Under the pieces are notes generated by a model that was not told where the DNA came from, did not search any database, and saw nothing but the letters and a program-made list of their open reading frames with translations. Position numbers and translations under genes: made by a program. A stretch of DNA of 6,718 bases. It comes from Oscillospiraceae bacterium. GTDB taxonomy: Bacteria; Bacillota; Clostridia; Oscillospirales; Oscillospiraceae. Of the stretch, positions 5,501-6,718 are shown one piece after another (positions within the stretch are counted from its first letter, which is position 1; each line of letters begins with the position of its first letter). The stretch spans positions 1-6,718 of the forward strand of contig JAFRAF010000337.1 in the NCBI GenBank assembly GCA_017405545.1, read 5' to 3'.

Positions 5501-6718
5501 GCTGACGGCGACGGTGTGATCAAAGGACACATTGGCACTGACGGACAGTATTACCTGGATGATGACTCCAAGGACGTTTTCGTCCGGCAACTGGCAGACG
5601 GCGAGACCATCAACGAAAACATGGTTACCCCGCAGATAGTTGACAAAGCCTATTGGGACGATGCAAGCACTCCCAAATACGGCCAGTTCTTCATACAGCT
5701 CTGCTACACCATGATGCCCCGCTGCCTGACGGTTCCTGCGGACCCGGCTGTGGGGAGCGAGTCTGACAGAGCTCAGGTGCTGCCGGCCTTCACCACAGCT
5801 CTTGATCCGGACTCGGGGGCATATGCAGCCCTGAGCACCCAGCAGAAGATGTACACCTATGTGGTGAGCGGCAAGGATTCCGCCGGCGCCTACACGTCGG
5901 ATAACCACCCCATGTACGGCGCTGCTGCCAGCGCAAAGACGATGCTGTCCATACCGCTGGGCGGCGACCAGAGCCCGCCGGTGGAGCATCCCACCGTACC
6001 GGCCACGGATACGACCAAGGAGATAAAGGGCTACTACACATGGGAGCCCGACTGGTTCCAGAACTGTCTCTATCCCTACTCCAATCCCGACCCGGTCACC
6101 ATAGAGCAGAGTCTGGCCGGACCTACTGAGGCATCCGACGGATACACTTTCGACGATGAGAACCTCCAGTACGTCTGGACGGACGAGGGCCTGAAGCAGA
6201 TAAACGGCTATCTGGCCTCTTTCACGGGCGCAACCACCTTCGTGCTGGTGAGCCAGAAACAGGAGAGCACTACCGAAGAGATACTCGCCGATTACAGCAC
6301 TCAGGACAATGAGGAAGATACAGGCAGCGGCGGTGTGGCCCCGGACAGCAACACCATGGGCCTGGTCCGCACAAACCCCGATCCCTCCAGTCTGGCCCAG
6401 ATGGATGGCAGCGATCCCCCCACCGGCAACATCAACTCCGGCGGCGGCGACGACGGCAAGAGTGACAGCGAGCTGTCCGAGTTCTCTCTGCCCTTCAAGA
6501 TCGATATCCCCGGCAACGAGCTGGGCGTCACCGACTATGTGACCATCATCTTTAACGGCAATCAGATCGGCTTCTCTGTCAGCATACCGCTGGGTGAGAT
6601 AAGCAACGAGAGCCAGACGGACTCAAGCGGCAACTCCTCATGGGGCGGAAAGGAGGGCAAGCACCCCGGCATCGCAAACAAGGAGGCCTGGACAAAGTTC
6701 TCCGACCTCTTCACCGAC
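2483..6718 (+). CDS. Giant secreted Calx-beta domain protein, 3' end outside window
   Basis: The frame from ATG 2483 has no stop up to the last base, so at least 1412 residues are encoded. A Sec signal peptide (residues 1-27, KK then a hydrophobic core, PALA cleavage site) shows export. Residues 66-328 read as a Calx-beta fold interrupted by an Ig-like module (W177, C212), and 333-445 are a complete Calx-beta domain with DGSAKAGEDY (372-381) and SGTLMF (385-390). Calx-beta domains are calcium-binding beta-sandwiches common in adhesins. From about 497 to 1072 no domain is recognised; the DNA is much lower in GC, and a DADGDG loop sits at 1006-1011. Residues about 1260-1335 form a Gly/Ser/Asp/Pro-rich linker, followed by another beta-rich stretch. 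No cell-wall anchor is visible, as the C-terminus is missing. The likely role is adhesion or a surface structure; ligand and partners are unknown. Confidence 0.9.
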   Translation, partial: MIQRLKKSLCVLLSVVFMLQLAQPALAVLQRDAQPDAASPEDVVLTDAEGNETHADKSWEEIYPYGAFAFDLNAAGVKEGEDAVITVYRLGGTTGRATAYINYNPTVVKNEDGSPYYGYALSADDITLEVEEPMPAAQYQPIGKDPDPERGDALIVSAADGDGYVLTLSQEADSFRWQLLYEGKWCDITAADKAELEMDAEFIDSGDFDFRCIYTADGAKLCTDSLKGVTYVKPEAEILEAMPEDIELNAEPTYTALELADGDEQISAWMFSLTFAEGEWKKELHISAHSDGVAEALESATLRIAYTEGGAVYPGSDSMIFHVEDIDESVSSTVGFTVRSVKADKADGYAEITVAREGGNERAVSVDYQTGDGSAKAGEDYVETSGTLMFYGNVSELPIKVELIDRGEQSCESLDFHIELSGLKGDDNCVMAEDSATVELINSGTGDRSNLASVLYDSETVDMTAAVKDAPTAANSGTETAVGQPVDMEESEPSLATFIPVEDSDNMTTQVHKFTDKELTAWGKTAILDFSNSTVNSWNYANPDGTGSAETFRDSLANFTSPSSGTATIQSHGIMLKGSADTSIQLKSSDKFNLQYAGQMFSKYQVSIISTYDNTNQRPQVVVTKGNTTSTYPTEDKITSTSVSQSTGKTDLDWNDSFGLTVQLENTGGKECSVYLGTGAFYGRRHFKDNSFSVEITTPNDENTAPDGCAVISDYSKFYPTVEVVSGDNFSEYVPGSGGNNGHYIEHNSLYVGSTIKISAPDLEGYQIASIVVLQNKKKTDEDINWTRFEKFDMGTQTYSSENPDYSGDDPNHTVSMTVRLLGVNGTLDQDDLDAKYKIRVVYERRPRIIVDLTPSLPRDDNGTILTDQVSQLFADTNGKYYNGNEDHGFGSALLDCSYTLWHGAYDDFTDFEKTVYSDNWRPAIDEINGKNQWVYEVATLQYLNFGLPEEDILVFNGKAYSGNETIYLSEADLATDLIFYYYHSSYQGAISPMTTTVLFKQLFWDADGDGVIKGHIGTDGQYYLDDDSKDVFVRQLADGETINENMVTPQIVDKAYWDDASTPKYGQFFIQLCYTMMPRCLTVPADPAVGSESDRAQVLPAFTTALDPDSGAYAALSTQQKMYTYVVSGKDSAGAYTSDNHPMYGAAASAKTMLSIPLGGDQSPPVEHPTVPATDTTKEIKGYYTWEPDWFQNCLYPYSNPDPVTIEQSLAGPTEASDGYTFDDENLQYVWTDEGLKQINGYLASFTGATTFVLVSQKQESTTEEILADYSTQDNEEDTGSGGVAPDSNTMGLVRTNPDPSSLAQMDGSDPPTGNINSGGGDDGKSDSELSEFSLPFKIDIPGNELGVTDYVTIIFNGNQIGFSVSIPLGEISNESQTDSSGNSSWGGKEGKHPGIANKEAWTKFSDLFTD
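2678..3466 (+). other. Calx-beta-like domain apparently split by an Ig-like insert (residues 66-328)
   Basis: The first part (66-140) has the N-terminal strands of a Calx-beta domain: VKEGEDAVITVYRLGGTTGR, then AYINY and YALSADD in the place of the usual A-x-x-G-x-D-Y turn. The matching C-terminal strands come only at about 255-328: SLTFAEGEWKKELHISA, then EALESATLRIAY and a closing VEDID. Between them (about 150-235) sits a stretch with FRWQLLYEGKW (W177) and GDFDFRCIY (C212), which resembles an Ig-like domain. Domain borders are approximate and judged by eye. Confidence 0.55.
3479..3817 (+). other. Complete Calx-beta domain (residues 333-445)
   Basis: GFTVRSV and GYAEITVAREGG form the opening strands, followed by VDYQTGDGSAKAGEDYVET, SGTLMFYGN, LPIKVELID, ESLDFHIELSG and ATVELIN. 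This follows the usual Calx-beta order closely, including the acidic residues (D372, E379, D380, D405) placed where calcium is bound in the family. It is the best-supported domain of the protein. Confidence 0.85.
3970..5700 (+). other. Low-GC segment inside the giant gene (residues about 497-1072)
   Basis: Hand counts over single 60-base lines give 43/60 G+C at 3541-3600 and 40/60 at 3901-3960. They then fall to 27/60 at 3961-4020, 24/60 at 4021-4080, 22/60 at 4201-4260 and 19/60 at 5221-5280. They recover through 29/60 at 5641-5700 to 41/60 at 5701-5760 and 42/60 at 5941-6000. Codons such as AAA, GAT, TAT and ATA become common. The frame stays open across both borders and no insertion sequence or repeat flanks it. 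The protein here is aromatic-rich (NGKYYNG, DLIFYYYH) and matches no domain I recognise. Confidence 0.85.
5498..5533 (+). other. EF-hand/dockerin-like acidic loop
   Basis: WDADGDGVIKG (loop starting at D1006) has Asp at loop positions 1, 3 and 5, Gly at 6 and Ile at 8, as in calcium-binding EF-hand and dockerin loops. Position 12 is Ile, not Glu or Asp, and no second loop is seen nearby, so it may be a single degenerate calcium site and not a dockerin. Confidence 0.4.

Noticed and set aside
3960..5710. Insertion sequence or phage insertion explaining the GC drop
   Set aside because: The frame stays open throughout, no transposase or integrase is encoded, and I saw no terminal repeats or target duplication at the borders.
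5435..5989. - strand open frame of 184 codons
   Set aside because: It overlaps the continuous + strand giant gene, lacks a convincing ribosome site and has no recognisable domain.
1..6718. CRISPR arrays, tRNA or rRNA genes
   Set aside because: No regularly spaced direct repeats, cloverleaf arms or rRNA signatures were seen. Almost all of the window is coding.

Overview
The window looks like a piece of a GC-rich, low-G+C-lineage (Firmicutes/Clostridia) chromosome, probably a gut Oscillospiraceae-type bacterium. This is inferred from strong AGGAGG ribosome sites, TTG starts, a PrsW-family protease beside a sigma factor, and a very large secreted Calx-beta protein; no marker gene fixes the taxon. 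All real genes are on the + strand, and the long open frames on the - strand are shadows.

Left block (1-1979): four tightly overlapping genes that should form one operon. They are the C-terminal part of a sigma-70-family (ECF-like) sigma factor, a 106-aa protein with two membrane segments, a 266-aa polytopic membrane protein, and a PrsW-family glutamic intramembrane protease with its catalytic motifs intact. The junctions are a 14-base overlap, then TTGA, then ATGA. The block ends at a strong intrinsic terminator (1994-2025).

Right block (2112-6718): after a short intergenic stretch with a possible ECF-type promoter, a second small two-TM protein (124 aa) overlaps by ATGA the start of a giant secreted protein. 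That protein is open for 1412 codons to the window edge and, because no stop is present, is easily missed. It has a Sec signal peptide, a Calx-beta domain apparently split by an Ig-like insert, and a second complete Calx-beta domain. These are followed by a long unrecognised region and a Gly/Ser/Asp/Pro-rich linker.

How they may work together: PrsW proteases are known in Bacillus to cut an anti-sigma factor (RsiW) and release an ECF sigma factor. Here the two small membrane proteins are related to each other (15 identities in 37 aligned positions, by eye), one beside the sigma factor and one beside the surface protein. This suggests a regulated-proteolysis circuit that controls, or senses, the surface protein. 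That is inference.

Three things stand out: a sharp drop in GC inside the giant gene (about 3970-5700), a G10 tract in the polytopic gene where a one-base slip either way truncates the protein, and the paralogous two-TM pair.
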